64,000 nucleotides of DNA from Darksidea phi (taxonomy: Eukaryota > Ascomycota > Dothideomycetes > Pleosporales > Lentitheciaceae), in contig JASJFT010000087.1 of the NCBI GenBank assembly GCA_030770425.1, positions 1 to 64,000 of the forward strand, read 5' to 3'. The notes beneath the pieces are model-generated. The model ran no database searches. It saw only the letters and a list, made by a program, of their open reading frames with translations, and was not told where the DNA came from. The translations under genes and the position numbers were made by a program. Shown here in pieces: positions 31,591 to 43,628 of the stretch (positions are counted from its first letter, which is position 1; the number at the start of each line of letters is the position of its first letter).

Positions 31591-33788
31591 CTACAGATTC
31601 GCCCTAGCCTTGACCACCCCACTCGTCTCGACAACCTTCTTCTTTTCCTGGACCTCTTCGACCTTCTTCGCAGACTCCCCATACCCAATCGCCGTCAGCC
31701 ACTTTGGATCAATATTTTCGAGCTGTAAATACGGACTCTTATCCGCACCATCTTGTACATCCAACCTACAGGAGCCAAAGCCCAAGTGCGCCCATGGATT
31801 TTCGTGCATGTACTCAATATGGAAGTCTTCGTAGCGTGGGGTCGAGATGACCTCTGCATATTGCAGAGAGGAGCCGGGCCAGACGGCTGCGAAAGTTGAT
31901 TAGTTCATATGAAAACAGAACGAAAAGGATGCACTCACCATTTATCCTGCCGGTCTCATTGTTGCGGTACCAAGATCGGCAGTCATCTTTCCAGACTGTA
32001 TGCTTGTACCATTCTTGCGTGTGTTCGTTGAATTTGTCCGTGATATCTTGCCGGGGAACCCAGCTCTTGATATGCTCGCGTTGCCTAAAGGGTGCGATAC
32101 AAAGTCAGCAAAGCTCATTCAAACGGGTCAAGTACGATTCGTCATAGATTTGGGGTCGCACTGTCTTAGTGGCAACATCGTCTCTGCTGCAGAGTTACTT
32201 ACATCTTCTTGATAATCTGAAGCGCATACTCCGAGACGCTCAACAGCGGCCCAGTAACCGATCCATTCTCAACAGGCCTGTCGATTTATCAGCTACAAGA
32301 ATACTTCCCAAGTCACAAATCAAAGGAGGTAACTCACCATGTCGGGCCTATAAATGTCATCCAATTCGGCATATCGGGACAACCCAAACCAAGATAGGAT
32401 TCTGGCATCTCCCTCCATTTCTCGTACAAATCGACCCCATTCTTCCCGATGATCGGAAACCGCGGCCGATATGTCACATCGAAGCCAGTGGCGCAGATGA
32501 TGGTGTCGGCTTCGCGCTCGATGCCATCGTTGCCGACAACACCTTTCTCGGTGACCTCGTCTACAGCGGTGAAATGGACGTCCACGTTCTCTTTTTGAAT
32601 GGCTAGCATGTAGGGGTCGCCGGGCGTGATACGGCGGCCTGAGTTCTCGTTAGTTCTGCTAAAGGCTGAAATGGAATGCAGGCTTACAGCCTATCTCAAA
32701 TTTGGGCGTAAAGCCCTCCAGTAGTCTATCATCCTTGATAAACTCCCTCATTCTCTCCCGGAACATGTTCTGCGATGCAATCTGCACCTCTGATCCCGAG
32801 TAGAAGGCCCCCCACAGCCCATTAATCTGGTTCTCTATATCTTTTGCATGTGCAACCAACTGACGGGGGTCCTTTCGGAAATCTTCACGCTCTTCCTCGG
32901 AGTACTCTTTGTTCTGGCCAAAGTTGGCAATTTCGACAAACCAAACACCTGTGCGGACAAAGACGTCGATGTGCTTGGTGTGCGGTTGCATGTTGGGGAC
33001 GGCTTGGATGGAAGAGGCGCCCGATCCTATGACGGCAACGCGGTCGTTGGCCCATTGCTCTTTTTGATAATCTTTCGGCCAGCGTGCTGTGTGAACGACG
33101 CGGCCCTTAAACTTGTCCAGCCCGGGGATATTGGGCCACTTGAAATCGTTCAGAATGCCCGTTGCATAGAAGAGCAAGTCACACTCTTCTTCAAACTCTT
33201 TGGTCTGGCCCAAAGAGGCCGTCTGCCGGAGTTTAACTTTCCACTTCCCGGAGCCATCTTGCCACTCCGCTCTAATGACCTCCGTGTTGAAGGTCATGTA
33301 TTTGCGTAGACCGAATACATCACATACTTTGCATAAGTACTTGTGAATGTCTGGGGCGTAGGAGAAGTAGCGCGGCCAGTCAGGATTGAGGGCGAAATTC
33401 AACGTATAGGCGTGAGAGGGAACATCGCATGCACATCTGTCCCGGATTAGCTCAAGTTGAACTGGCCATGTGGGCGACTACCCAGGGTATCTGTTCTCCA
33501 GCCATGTTCCGCCAACATCTGCATTCTTTTCGTATATGACATGCTCAACATTCTCGCAGTACTTCTGGATCTGGTATGCAAGGAGGATACCGCTAAAGCC
33601 AGCACCGATAGTCAAAACTCGTAGTTTACGAGTGGATGGGTCCTAAAGTTGAAATTGGCCATCTACCAAGCTAATGCTGGAATAGAACTCACATTGTATA
33701 CAAAATTAGGAACGTTGTAGCCCGTAGATCCAGGAGTAGAGTAGTCCCATCTGCTATCCGGGCCTATTTTCTTGCGATTTGGAGCCAT
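31591..33788 (-). CDS. FAD-dependent Baeyer-Villiger-type monooxygenase
   Basis: Seven exons (33693-33788, 33482-33642, 32688-33436, 32338-32638, 32203-32277, 31939-32084, 31591-31886) with introns of 45-118 nt join in phase to 607 residues. GAGFSG at 45-50 is the FAD Rossmann loop. [12 protein letters not shown] at about 195-206 is the type I Baeyer-Villiger fingerprint FxGxxxHxxxW(P/D). VIGSGASS at about 223 is the NADPH loop. [11 protein letters not shown] and [16 protein letters not shown] are also family hallmarks. It should insert oxygen next to a ketone, using NADPH and O2, like the enzymes of aflatoxin/sterigmatocystin-type pathways and steroid catabolism. The substrate is unknown. 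No other cluster genes adjoin it apart from a dead P450 1.1 kb upstream. The frame is intact. Confidence 0.92.
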
Positions 33789-34867
33789 AACAAGTTTGAA
33801 TTTTCGCAGAGGTGTCTCCGAAGCAAAGTCGCAACAAGTTAGCACTAGAAGAAGAGGGGGGTTAAGAAGCTTTGAGCCGAGGTTACTGGAGTGTGGAGAG
33901 CACTCAGTGTTGCTGACATGTCAGCGGTGCGGGGACTCGGCACTACTAGTCCGTAAATTCTCGGGGCAGCTTACTCCGTACACATAGCACGTTCCTTTGA
34001 GCGGAATATTGGGAAATTATGGTACAGTCAGCTGTGCCTTTACTTGTGTCTTCAGTACCTCGAGCATTTTGCAAGCCCCTAACGCATCCCGTAATACGGA
34101 CAATTTTGTGACCGTCGACTTAATGGTGGTCGCGTGATCCTCAACATTAAAAATAAGCGCTTTGTACTACATAGAGCGCAGAAATCTTGGCGCGAGATCA
34201 GCGTGCCTACATGTAGCCACTAACCTAATGAAGTTAGGTGTAACATCGGTATGCATATGATAACTACTCGCACTATTCGTACTCAACTCCATGCATGCTT
34301 CACCTGGACACACTCGCCGAGGGCTTCGGACCTGGTATTTCCAGAACTGGCTCATTGATAGATAGCTCAACAGGTGCCGCCCCTATACCTGGGTACGCAT
34401 CGCCTAGTACCTCATCTAGGGTAGCCATCGACTTTCTCTGGTAATTTAATGGGTGGCTCGGCCTCGACATCCAGTCCCGTCGCCAACTCAACTTTGTCGT
34501 ACTTGTCCGCTTCCTTTATATCATTTAGAGCGGCCTTCTTTCTCTCGTCTCTGATGCAACCTCCGCTTTTCGAAGCAAGAAGAACGTGGCTCCGAGAAGA
34601 GCCTGCGCACCGCCGACCCCTACACCGACCAGCTTTTCCGCCCGAGCTCAGACCGGAAGAATGGCTCGAGTTTGAGATGGACGTAACTTCACAAGTTCCT
34701 CTGCGCGCTATGACCCTCGTTTCGCTTTTTCTTGAGCTAAGCACCGCATCCTCGAGCACCTGACCCTTGCTGTCCTTAATCATGCTTGATGGTTGTTATT
34801 ACCACATCCACCATTTGACCCCTGGGTCCTTGCATACCGGTCATAATGATGGCGTCTAACCCAACTA
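33789..34867. other. Gene-free stretch upstream of the monooxygenase
   Basis: It should contain the monooxygenase promoter. A minus-strand open frame at 34412-34783 is Ser/Lys-rich and matches nothing that I know. Confidence 0.5.
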
Positions 34868-35105
34868 GTCAAGGCGGAAGGTCTCAGTCTACTGCAAGAC
34901 TTCCTCGACAACATGCTGGGATATATAATGGACGTAATCCGCGGCTTCCTCCTCCTCGCGCTGGTCCCGAAGTTGCTACATCCCATCGTTGGAGCGATCC
35001 ATAGCCTGGCTCCGAAGTACCATTATTGGCGGACGCGCAAGTACACTCGTCCCTTGGTTCAGAAACGCCTTGATGATATAAGGAAGAGGGAAGAGATGGA
35101 TGTAG
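34868..35105 (+). pseudogene. Cytochrome P450 internal fragment
   Basis: The plus frame reads AEGLSLLQDFLDNMLGYIMD, then VIRGFLLLALVPKLLHPIVG and KYTRPLVQKRLDDIRKREEM. This is the middle region of fungal P450s, from the substrate-recognition helices to the RPLVQKR loop. Neither the I-helix nor the Cys haem loop follows, and the frame runs into unrelated sequence. It is a relic of one exon. Confidence 0.65.
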
Positions 35106-35998
35106 TGAGTGGGATGCTGGTATCATCGCAGGCAATTTTTATACTGTGGGCGGTAGTGTGGGTGTGCTAACTCATCGCTACCGCTGTTGGTCTCTGCGCA
35201 ATAACAAAGGTCGTGCGTCCATGACATAGTTTTTTAAGTGTCCTGAATCTGGGCTTCAGCCTTCAGTACCTGTGCCACACAACTGCACATCAGAGGCACG
35301 TTCAAAACTGAACCTGTACCCTATTGGCTAGGAGAACCTAGGTGTGCCTAATGTCTGGCCGCGATCCAACCTTGGGCTATGCCTGGCTGGCAATGGAGAC
35401 TTATTTTGGGTCTCGCAGCGGACCACGTTTTGGTCCCGCAGTGGGCCAGATTCCGAGGCCGGGTTCCAAATTTTAACCTCTGCAGATCTAATGTGCTCAA
35501 CGCTCTTGGCTCCCCGTCAAATCGCATGCAGCATACGCTGCCTAGCGGCAACAACGCCTCCTCCAACGTATTTCTTCGTCCACTCCGCAAAATCAACGCC
35601 CCCCGCGCAACCCTCTGGCCGGAGCCAGTCGGCCGTCCTCCCTGCTAGCGTGTATAAAGCGTTCATGCAGGCTCTTAAGCCCTGAAGGTGATGATAGTTC
35701 GGTCAGTATCCAGAAGCTTCGGTGCGCTAGGTGGCTGTCTACCGTCAATTTACACATACCTCCACAGCGCTCTACAAGCTAGTATTACTGAGAAAGGGTA
35801 AATTAGCTTATCATAGTAAGCATGGAAGTATCATATGCTTCCTCACAAGTCTGCTTTGGCCACTTCACAAGCGATCTCGCTACACCTGCGGGTCGGCAAG
35901 ACATGGGTCGCGTGCTCTATTCATCACGAAGATACATTGCGAGATCCTTTGAAAGCCCCCGGCTATCTATCTTGCACTGTGCAATTGAGCACTCTATT
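35106..35998. other. Gene-free stretch
   Basis: Nothing recognisable on either strand. The right end is the 3' flank of the ubiquitin-like gene. Confidence 0.5.
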
Positions 35999-37701
35999 CT
36001 ACTCAATATAATTATCCTCCGGCAACGGCTCCGGAGACGCCAGCGACGTCTCCGTAAACGCCGGCAACCGATACTCCGCCGTCTCCTGCCCCGCTCTTGA
36101 CTTCTTCCACTCATAAAAGCTCTCCCAAGATACATCACTAGGCCCTCCAACTTCCTCACCCCACTCTTCAGGCGCACTCCACGGCGCAACATCAACAAGG
36201 TCCGAAGCACCCTCATTAGCGGCGTTCCTCTCCTTCAGCACCAACTGCGCAGGATGTTCTGAGTCCTCGAGCAGCGAATATGGTGGCATGGAGCTCACGT
36301 CTGACGGAGGGTACAGCAACGCATTGTCAATTGGCAAGTCAGAAATTTGCGACGACCGTGTCGAGCGATTAGAGGGATGAGACAGTCGCCGGCGCCGACG
36401 TTCGCCATTTTTTGCCTGCTCACTTTTGAGCGCATTTAATTCGGGGAGGATGAGTCTTTTGATGGCATCCTCGACCGTTGCAAGAAGTTTAGGGTTATTG
36501 ATCGTATCAATCGAGCTTGTGGAGGTTGATGGGATTTCCGACATTGTCTCGTCATTCACAAAATCGCTTGAATACCGCCTCGTTCCCTTCCGCCGCGGTC
36601 GGCGGAGTTCATCCCTTAGCACGGCGAGCTGTGGCTTGATATTCTCCAGCGCAGCTAGACATTGATCCTCTGGAATGCGATACGCTGTCGCCAGGTATGC
36701 GGCAACGGCGTCTAAGTCATCTAGCTCGTCTAGGGAGAGGAAATCCTTCTGTGGTAGTGTGCTGGATTCGTCGTATTTCTGGATCCGGAAATTGGTGTCA
36801 ACGACTTGGACGCGGGTGTATGACGCTATTTGTTCTCCGGCAACGGGAGGTTGCGGTGCAAGTCTGGGTCTCGGGTATTTCATGGAGATCGGGGGAGTAT
36901 TTTTCTGAATCTTCTGAGGGCTCGGAGTGGAAGCTGGCTTCGGCGTTGCGCTGATTTGAATGTCCTGAACTTCCTCGACACGGCGATATGCCATCGGGCA
37001 ATTTGAACTACCAGCGAAGTCAGATAATCGACTAGCTAGGTAAAACCAATTTTGAACCTTCTCACCATTCAACATATTGGTCCGAATAGCCGGGATTTTC
37101 GTGTCCACAAGATGGGCACTGTGTTGATGGCTGCTTTCGTCTTTTAAATACCATGCTCATATAGAATACTCTGTTGGGCTTTATGAATCAACAAACAGCC
37201 AGCAGAGTATTTTAGAGTGGTTACCTTGATAGCCACATGCCAGGGACGGGACAGATCGACCCGCCGGCATGTCTCCGAATCCACAAGGAGCCATTCTTGC
37301 CGAGCTATCTTATTACCTCCCAAGTCTTTGAATCTGTCTTTGAGGATATTAAGGAATAGCTGAGTACTCAAAGATTAGCCGCTCTGTTCTCATTTAGTTT
37401 GCTGGACATCAATTACCTCTCTTGATGTGATTGTTTGTAACGGTATTGGCATTGGCTCACCCCTAGCATCAATAATCATTGCCATTTGGAGAAAGTCTAG
37501 TTGTGGAGGAAGCTGTCGTCGAAGAAGCTGCAGTGCCCTTGTCAAGTCAAGCATGACTTGCCGATCCGAACTTCCATGACCTTGTCCGCTGGTTAGATTC
37601 GAAGAAGCAAAGAAATAATCTTCAGGGGCTCACTAACTGATTGATATAGCTATCTTATCTGTATAATCTGTATGAAAAGAAAGGGTCAGCTTCATGCTCA
37701 T
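35999..37701 (-). CDS. Ubiquitin-like fold and zinc-ribbon protein of a fungal-specific family
   Basis: Five exons (37634-37701, 37417-37588, 37225-37359, 37066-37118, 35999-37007) splice in phase to 478 residues. Residues ~30-75 read LLRRQLPPQLDFLQMAMIID and EPMPIPLQTITSRE. LFLNILKDRFKDLGGNKI and a WHVAIK end follow. This is the ubiquitin-like module seen in large fungal NLR-associated and orphan proteins. A split zinc ribbon follows, CPSC then CSNC, assembled across an intron, which supports the splice. The rest is Ser/Pro-rich and disordered with one helical patch (SLDELDDLDAVAAYLATAYR). The role is unknown. The first exon (23 residues) is the least certain part. It lies 33 bp downstream of the SesA gene on the same strand, so the two may be one transcript or even one gene. 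Confidence 0.7.
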
Positions 37702-37734
37702 TGCCTCCCTTGCGTTTAGAATCGTATAAGAGCT

Positions 37735-38421
37735 TCAATCCGAGTCCTCATCTGCGTCCGAAGACTCGGTATCATCCTTTTTCTTCCTTGAACGAGATGA
37801 CCTACTAAACACCTGTTTGTGCGCCTTGAAAACATCACCATTATTATCAATTATATCGCCATCCCCAAGTGCAATATTCTGCTTTCCCTTGTCCCAATTG
37901 TTGATGCCGCCAGCTGCACTGGCAAACTTGCTATCGGGAATCGACGGCTTGACCTGCGAAAGCTCCTGAATGGCCTTCTGGAGCAGCTCGACCTGCTCCT
38001 TTGTCGCCAGCCGGAGAGTCTGGTTGCCAACGAGGACTTGGATGTCCCTAAGGATATCCTGCATCAAGTCTTCGACGCGATGTTCCTTGACCAGGCCTAC
38101 GGCTCTCCGATACGCGCTCGAGATCTTGCCGCCCTTTGACTTGGCTAGCTCTTCAAAAATTTTCTTCAGCTCGCTAGCCTTTTTTTTGCAACTTTCAAGT
38201 ATGGGTATTGTTTTTAAAGCCAAAGCTTCGTCGACTGCAGTCTCGTCGAGTTGGGCTTTTGCATCGCTGAGGGTGCCTTCGACAAGCGGAAGCCGCTTGA
38301 TCACTTCTTCGAATGCATCGGGGACGCCTTTGAGGTCTTTGATAGCGTTGTAGGCTTTGATGCTGGCTTCGAAGAGGGTAATGCAGGAGCCAATAAGGCC
38401 GACAATTTCGATGCCTGACAT
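37735..38421 (-). CDS. SesA / NACHT-N domain protein
   Basis: The 228-residue frame starts at the second Met (38421), giving MSGIEIVGLIGSCITLFEAS. An ATG at 38442 would add seven residues. Residues ~1-120 match the fungal SesA (NACHT N-terminal) death-effector-like domain: IKAYNAIKDLKGVPDAFEEV, IKRLPLVEGTLSDAKAQLDE, ILESCKKKASELKKIFEELA. No NACHT ATPase follows. The C-terminal part holds a Gly/Asn-rich stretch (GGINNWDKGKQNIALGDGDI) and a basic-acidic tail. Family knowledge: SesA domains are effector domains of NLR-controlled incompatibility or cell death, and free-standing versions can be switched on by amyloid motifs. Whether the Gly/Asn stretch is such a motif is inference. Confidence 0.78.
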   Translation of the reverse strand: MSGIEIVGLIGSCITLFEASIKAYNAIKDLKGVPDAFEEVIKRLPLVEGTLSDAKAQLDETAVDEALALKTIPILESCKKKASELKKIFEELAKSKGGKISSAYRRAVGLVKEHRVEDLMQDILRDIQVLVGNQTLRLATKEQVELLQKAIQELSQVKPSIPDSKFASAAGGINNWDKGKQNIALGDGDIIDNNGDVFKAHKQVFSRSSRSRKKKDDTESSDADEDSD

Positions 38422-39683
38422 GTTGCGGCGAGGGAATGTCACGCCTATCCTTTATTTACTTGAGAATGGTATCCATATACAGGAATAGTACTTACTGGAA
38501 GGCTCGAAATGTATTAATAGCGCCAATCTATGCGCTAGCTTGGAGTGCGATATCGAGCCCGAGTAAGAGGCCTGGCTACGCTTTAAATAGTCGCAGGGGG
38601 AGGCTGGCTGTGCCAGAGCTGAAAGCCGCGCCGAGACGTGGGAGAGTGTAATTGGTTCGGCATTCCCGAGAAGGCATCCTCGAGGCCGACAATTCCAGCG
38701 CGTCGGCGCAATACGAGGGGATATGCAGGAATTGGAGCCAGGGCTCAAATCAGGGTGTGGGGGCCAGTTGTGGTCGTCTAGCAGCGCTGGGGTGCCCGCC
38801 TCCCGCCTCAGCCCCTCTCCCCAACCCACCGTCCCCTACGCATTGCCGGGAGTTTGTCTCAGGGTAAATAGGACAATAAGACTTAGCGAGCGCGGTAGCT
38901 TTCCGATGGCTCCAATACATAGAGGGGCACGTTTGGAATGAGCACCCCGCCCCACAGTCACTCAAGCGCATGAGACAGGCTCTGAAAATTATTGTAAATT
39001 CGAACTTTTGATGCATTCTATCTCGCCCCGCTTACACGAAGAGACCTGCTAACCATGCTATGAAAATATGCCTCGCTTTAGGAACTATGTAGCTCAGATG
39101 CTTCCGACAACTCCGTTGCGCTATCGCAGTTTCACTCATCTCACACTCCTGTCGACCTTCTCAGTAAGATCGAAAGAGACTTCAAACCCGGCAAAAACTG
39201 TTTTAAACACTAGGCCCAAGTTGGCGTCCTATTATATCACAAAAGATTCTCTGGAAAGCAGATCAACTGGAGGTACCCCACTATATTAGAGGTGCCCGGA
39301 ACCGTAGTGTATCCTATCCGACAGCAGACAGAAGAAATAGTTCAATTGATTGAGTATTCGGCCGCCTATCTATCAACTCTCACTCCTACCCCTCCGACTG
39401 CGGGTCGTGAGCTCCGCCCTCCTATCTTCGATATACCCATACACAACACTATGGGCTGAAAATTGTATTGCTAAGTCAATATTGAGAAAAGACATGGGGC
39501 GGTGTAAATGAAGGTATCCGAACACAAGGTAAAGGGTTCCTTCTAGATCCTAAATCCTCTCTAGTGTGAATCATGTAACTTGATTGGCTTTGCGGGGTAG
39601 CACTTCCTTCAGGCTGTTGATCAGAGGGGCTTAAGCAGTGCGATCATACACTACCAATGAAGGAATCCAGTACCACTTTCCGC
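38422..39683. other. Gene-free stretch upstream of the SesA gene
   Basis: Promoter of the SesA gene plus the 3' flank of the MFS gene. No gene or repeat was recognised. Confidence 0.5.
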
Positions 39684-41475
39684 TCAAACAACAGGACCGC
39701 CTCTCGCTCTCAACTTCCCGCCGTAGACTTGCAGTATGGCGATGATAACCATGGCGACTGCCACAATGGCTGCTTGAATACCGAAGGAGACTCCGTACCC
39801 ATTTCTGGTACCCCAAGGTTCCTGAAAGTAACCCACGGCGAAACCCGCGATAACTGCAACGTCGTTAGTAAGATCGACTTCCAACGATGGACCACTTTAG
39901 TATCAATGTCGACTCACCTCGTGCGAAGTTCAACAGACCCGAGACCTCCGAACTCGCTGTCCCATACGAGTCCAGTGCATATGCTGTGATGGCCACGGTT
40001 GCCAACATTACACCGAAAACGTACATCCCCCACCCCATGATGATACCAGCATAGCTGAGATGCTTCTCTAACGTTTGACCAACAATGATCAAGCCCGGTA
40101 TCATGAACGCAGCAGCTACATAGGTGGTCACAAGACGGGCTTCAGGTTTGAAGATGCCATTATGCTTCCGCACGTAGCGATTTGCCACCCAGTCGTTGAA
40201 GAAGTGGCCGAAGGCTTCGCCGAGGGACACTGCAACGAGCGGCGTGAAGTAAAGAAATCCAACAGCTTTAGGTCCAAACCCATACCCTCCAGCCTTAATT
40301 GGGGTCTGCAGGAGGATCGTTGAGGTAATATTGATGCCGACAGCCCACATGAAGCTCATTGCGCTGCCTTTGTCAGCAGAGTACATAAAAGACAACCAAA
40401 GGACCATACTAATATATCATAGCCGGGATGATGATGGGCTTCAAGAACGTAGACAATAGGCGGCTGCAGCAATGCCAGGCTGTCTTGAAGTACCCCGTGT
40501 GGTGCTGGATTTGCCAGATGCCAACTATTCTCGAGGCACGACCGGCGAACGTCTGTGGTCTCGGTGGCTGCTGATCGACGGGAATACTCCGCTCATAATA
40601 CGTTTCATCGCAGAAGAGCAGAATAAGAACCATATCTGCGGCACCCATTGCGAACACGAGCCACATTACAGGTCGCCATTCACCTTTATGGATTAGCACA
40701 ACTCTACGGCCTCTAAGACGTTGCGACTGCAAATCTTACCGGTACCGGCAATGATGAAGTTTGCAAAGAAAGGGCCGAGGTAGGGCGATAGGATAAAGAT
40801 GGCCACCCAGATACCAATCTTTCGGGCATGCTCATGGAAAAAGAACATGTCCTTAACACAAGCTAGGCCTACTACCTGGTAAGCTGTCAAGGTGAGGCCC
40901 ATCATGGCTCGGAATCCATAGAAGACAGGGAAGCTACCCGTCACGGCGCAAGCGAGCGTGAACAGCGTCCCAGAAAGCGTGGACCAGAACATGACAGGTG
41001 CCCGTCCCCACCACGAAGAAACAACGATCCAGAATAGGCCACCTATTCCTCTTTACAGATTAGTTTAGTATGTTATTAAGGCCAAGGGAACTCACAGCAT
41101 GAGTACGTTCAGGTTTCCCGACTCATTGACTTTAGCAGGTGACAAACCCCACTCCTCGCCTTGGAGCACGATGAGAGGAATACCGGATCCGCTTCCATAG
41201 TCCCCCAAGAAGGCGGTCGCCGAAACAACGGCCAACATAAGATGCTTCCGCGTCCAGGACCAATTGAGTGGATCATTAGGGTCAACGGATGGCTGTGGGA
41301 TAAGAACCGTGTGGCCGTCCTTTGCAAGTTTTAGGTTGCCGTACTGGCCTTTCTCAAAGTGAGCAGCGCCTGTGTCCAGGAGTATGACATCCGTGTCGTG
41401 TCCAATCTCGGGATCATGGATTTGCGCGCGGGCGGACATGTCCAACTGTGTAGTATCGTTCTTCTCTTCGGTCAT
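39684..41475 (-). CDS. MFS transporter
   Basis: Five exons (41096-41475, 40740-41050, 40410-40683, 39918-40363, 39684-39853) with introns of 45-64 nt give 526 residues. After a polar N-terminus comes the family signature VDPNDPLNWSWTRKHLMLAV and the first helices. The central loop KTAWHCCSRLLSTFLKPIII follows, then the second helix bundle (IPAMIYYAMSFMWAVGINIT, AMSFMWAVGINITSTILLQT). The last helix ends GGKLRARGGPVV. About 12 membrane helices are expected. It belongs to the drug/small-molecule proton antiporter type common in fungi; the substrate is unknown. No biosynthetic enzyme is adjacent. The frame is intact. Confidence 0.88.
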
Positions 41476-42499
41476 GGTGTTGGACAGCTACCGCGGGCAA
41501 CGTGCAGATATTGAAATACAGTAGACGTCCTCACTAATAAAAGTCAAGTAGGTATACAGCAGGCCGCAGCCAGTAATATAAGCATTAGCGGACTGATACG
41601 GAACGTACACATCGCAGCGCTTGGTAATGCTAGTCCATCCAGGCGCATGTGGGACGAACTTTCATTGGTTCTCATGCGGCCCTGGGAAGGACACCATTGC
41701 AGGCTAACGAATTGCTCGTCGCGCTATTGGGCCTATATGTGGGGAGAATGGCCGGCAGAATGTATTGCAGCAACTGCCGAGCAATCATAATTGGGGATAG
41801 GGCCGAAAGCGAGCGAAGCCGAGGAGCTACAAGCGAGGATGTAGGGGTACAGAACGGTGAGGGGATAAGTCCATTTCAGGTTGGTGATGACGACGCATCG
41901 CTCGGAGAGGAGAAAGCCACGCAGCGCACGAGCACCTTTTGGGGGCACGTGAAAACATTGAGACTAACGTGCTCACCCACATCATCGGTAGCGCGGTGCC
42001 ATGTATACAGTTTTAGGAATTTTTGACCCGCGAAGTTTGGAGGGCTCGTTCTTTTGGTGTGTCCACCTATATATGTAACCGCGAACAGTTTATGTGCCTT
42101 ACATAAGTTCTGACATATTTCCCACCTTGCTCACCTCCATTGACAACCCATCGCCTGGGTAAGTCTTCCGAAGTGGGAGTTGAGCAGTGGACTACTTGTG
42201 GTCCTAACAGTATCCGTGCAGGCATATTTTCGGTTCAGCAGCGGTGCAGGAAAAACTAAGCTTTTTCAAGTGGAAACTTGTAGACACGGAGTACGGTGAG
42301 CACGTGGACATTCGGCCACGGCGGCGGCTTGACAATCTTAGGATTAGGAGGGAAGGGTTGCTTTAGGGACGAGAGTGGCCCATACGAGAGAATGTACTAT
42401 GTGGAGATGGCGGAGCATGCTCCATAACGACAGTGGTAGAGATACATGCCTATAATACATCTACAATGTTACAGTCGCTCCATACGCTCCTCGCCAATT
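41476..42499. other. Gene-free stretch between the MFS gene and the Fe-S ATPase gene
   Basis: About 1 kb with no recognisable gene or repeat. The left end should be the MFS promoter. Confidence 0.5.
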
Positions 42500-43498
42500 C
42501 TATAACCCAGCCAGCCTTCCCACCTTCTCAGCAATGCCTTCAAAAACTTTTGCTCTTTCACCCTCGGGTTCCGCAACCACAGTAGGCTTTCCACGATCCG
42601 CATCCTCGCAAATACTTGCATGGAGCGGAATCTCTCCTAGTAGACTCAACTCATACTTCTCACACATACTTCTCATCTTTTCCATGTCCCCAAAGATGTT
42701 ATGCAACCCACCACAATCCGGACACTTGAACCCGCTCATATTGCACACTAGACCTAGCAACTTCGTGTCGACTTTGCGGAAAAGTTCAATTCCTTTTACG
42801 GCATCTTTAAGTGAAAGATCTTGTGGCGTGGAAACGATGATGGCACCATCGAGTACGAGCTGCTGGGTAATCGTCAATTGGACGTCGCCGGTTCCAGGCG
42901 GTAGATCGAGGACCAGGATATCGAGACCGCCCCATTCGACTTCATGAAGAAGTTGCTGAAGAGCTTTCATGACCATGAGGCCGCGCCATGCTACAGGCGA
43001 GGACTCTGGGATGAGGTAGCCCATGGACATGCTCTTGAGCCCATAGTTTGATAGCGGTACCAATTGATTATCTGTCATCTCCGTCAGGGCCGGACTGTGG
43101 CGCGAAGTATTCGAGCGGGGTAACGGACTGACTGGCTGATAGTCTAGGTTCACCGGAGAGGTTCAAGAGCGTGGGGATAGAGGGGCCAAAGATGTCAGTG
43201 TCTAGGATTCCAGCTCGGTATCCGCTGCGTGCGAAACTCAGAGCGAGATTCACAGCAATAGTACTCTTTCCCACGCCACCTTTGGCTGACGACACGGCGA
43301 TGACCTTCTTCACGTCTTTTACGCTTCGCTTCTGCGGCAAGCCTCGCTGCATGCGCGGTACCTGGGGCGGAGCGCCAGAGCGCGGGAGTCCCTATCGTCT
43401 GATCAGAAAGTAAACAACTGCGATGGCGATGAGAAGCCTACCAATGGGTTCTCATGCTGCAGCCGTCGTAGCGTGGAGAAGAGCCGGGGCTTCAACAT
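42500..43498 (-). CDS. IND1: Mitochondrial P-loop Fe-S scaffold ATPase for complex I (IND1/NUBPL-like)
   Basis: Three exons (43442-43498, 43133-43391, 42500-43071) give 295 residues. The first ~20 residues (MLKPRLFSTLRRLQHENPLG) look like a mitochondrial targeting peptide. The Mrp/NBP35-family deviant Walker A is SSAKGGVGKST (about 54-64). DTDIFGPSIPTLLNLSGEPR, LSNYGLKSMSMGYLIPE and LDLPPGTGDVQLTITQQ are family signatures. CPDC at about 222-225 is the CxxC that binds a bridging 4Fe-4S cluster. By homology it delivers Fe-S clusters to respiratory complex I in the matrix. It is divergent from BFR2, with 130 bp between the starts. Confidence 0.93.
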
Positions 43499-43628
43499 CG
43501 CATGGTAGTGATGAGGGAGAGCTCGGAGGTGATGCGGCGACTGCACCCGCCAATCCTTGGCTTGGCGCGTTTTGGCGAAAAATTAACTTTTCTGCATCCA
43601 CCTTACTCTCTGCGCGCATACACCGACA
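43499..43628. promoter_or_regulatory. Compact bidirectional promoter between IND1-like and BFR2 genes
   Basis: Only 130 bp separate the two start codons, so both 5' UTRs and all core promoter elements must lie here. No TATA box is visible. Confidence 0.55.
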
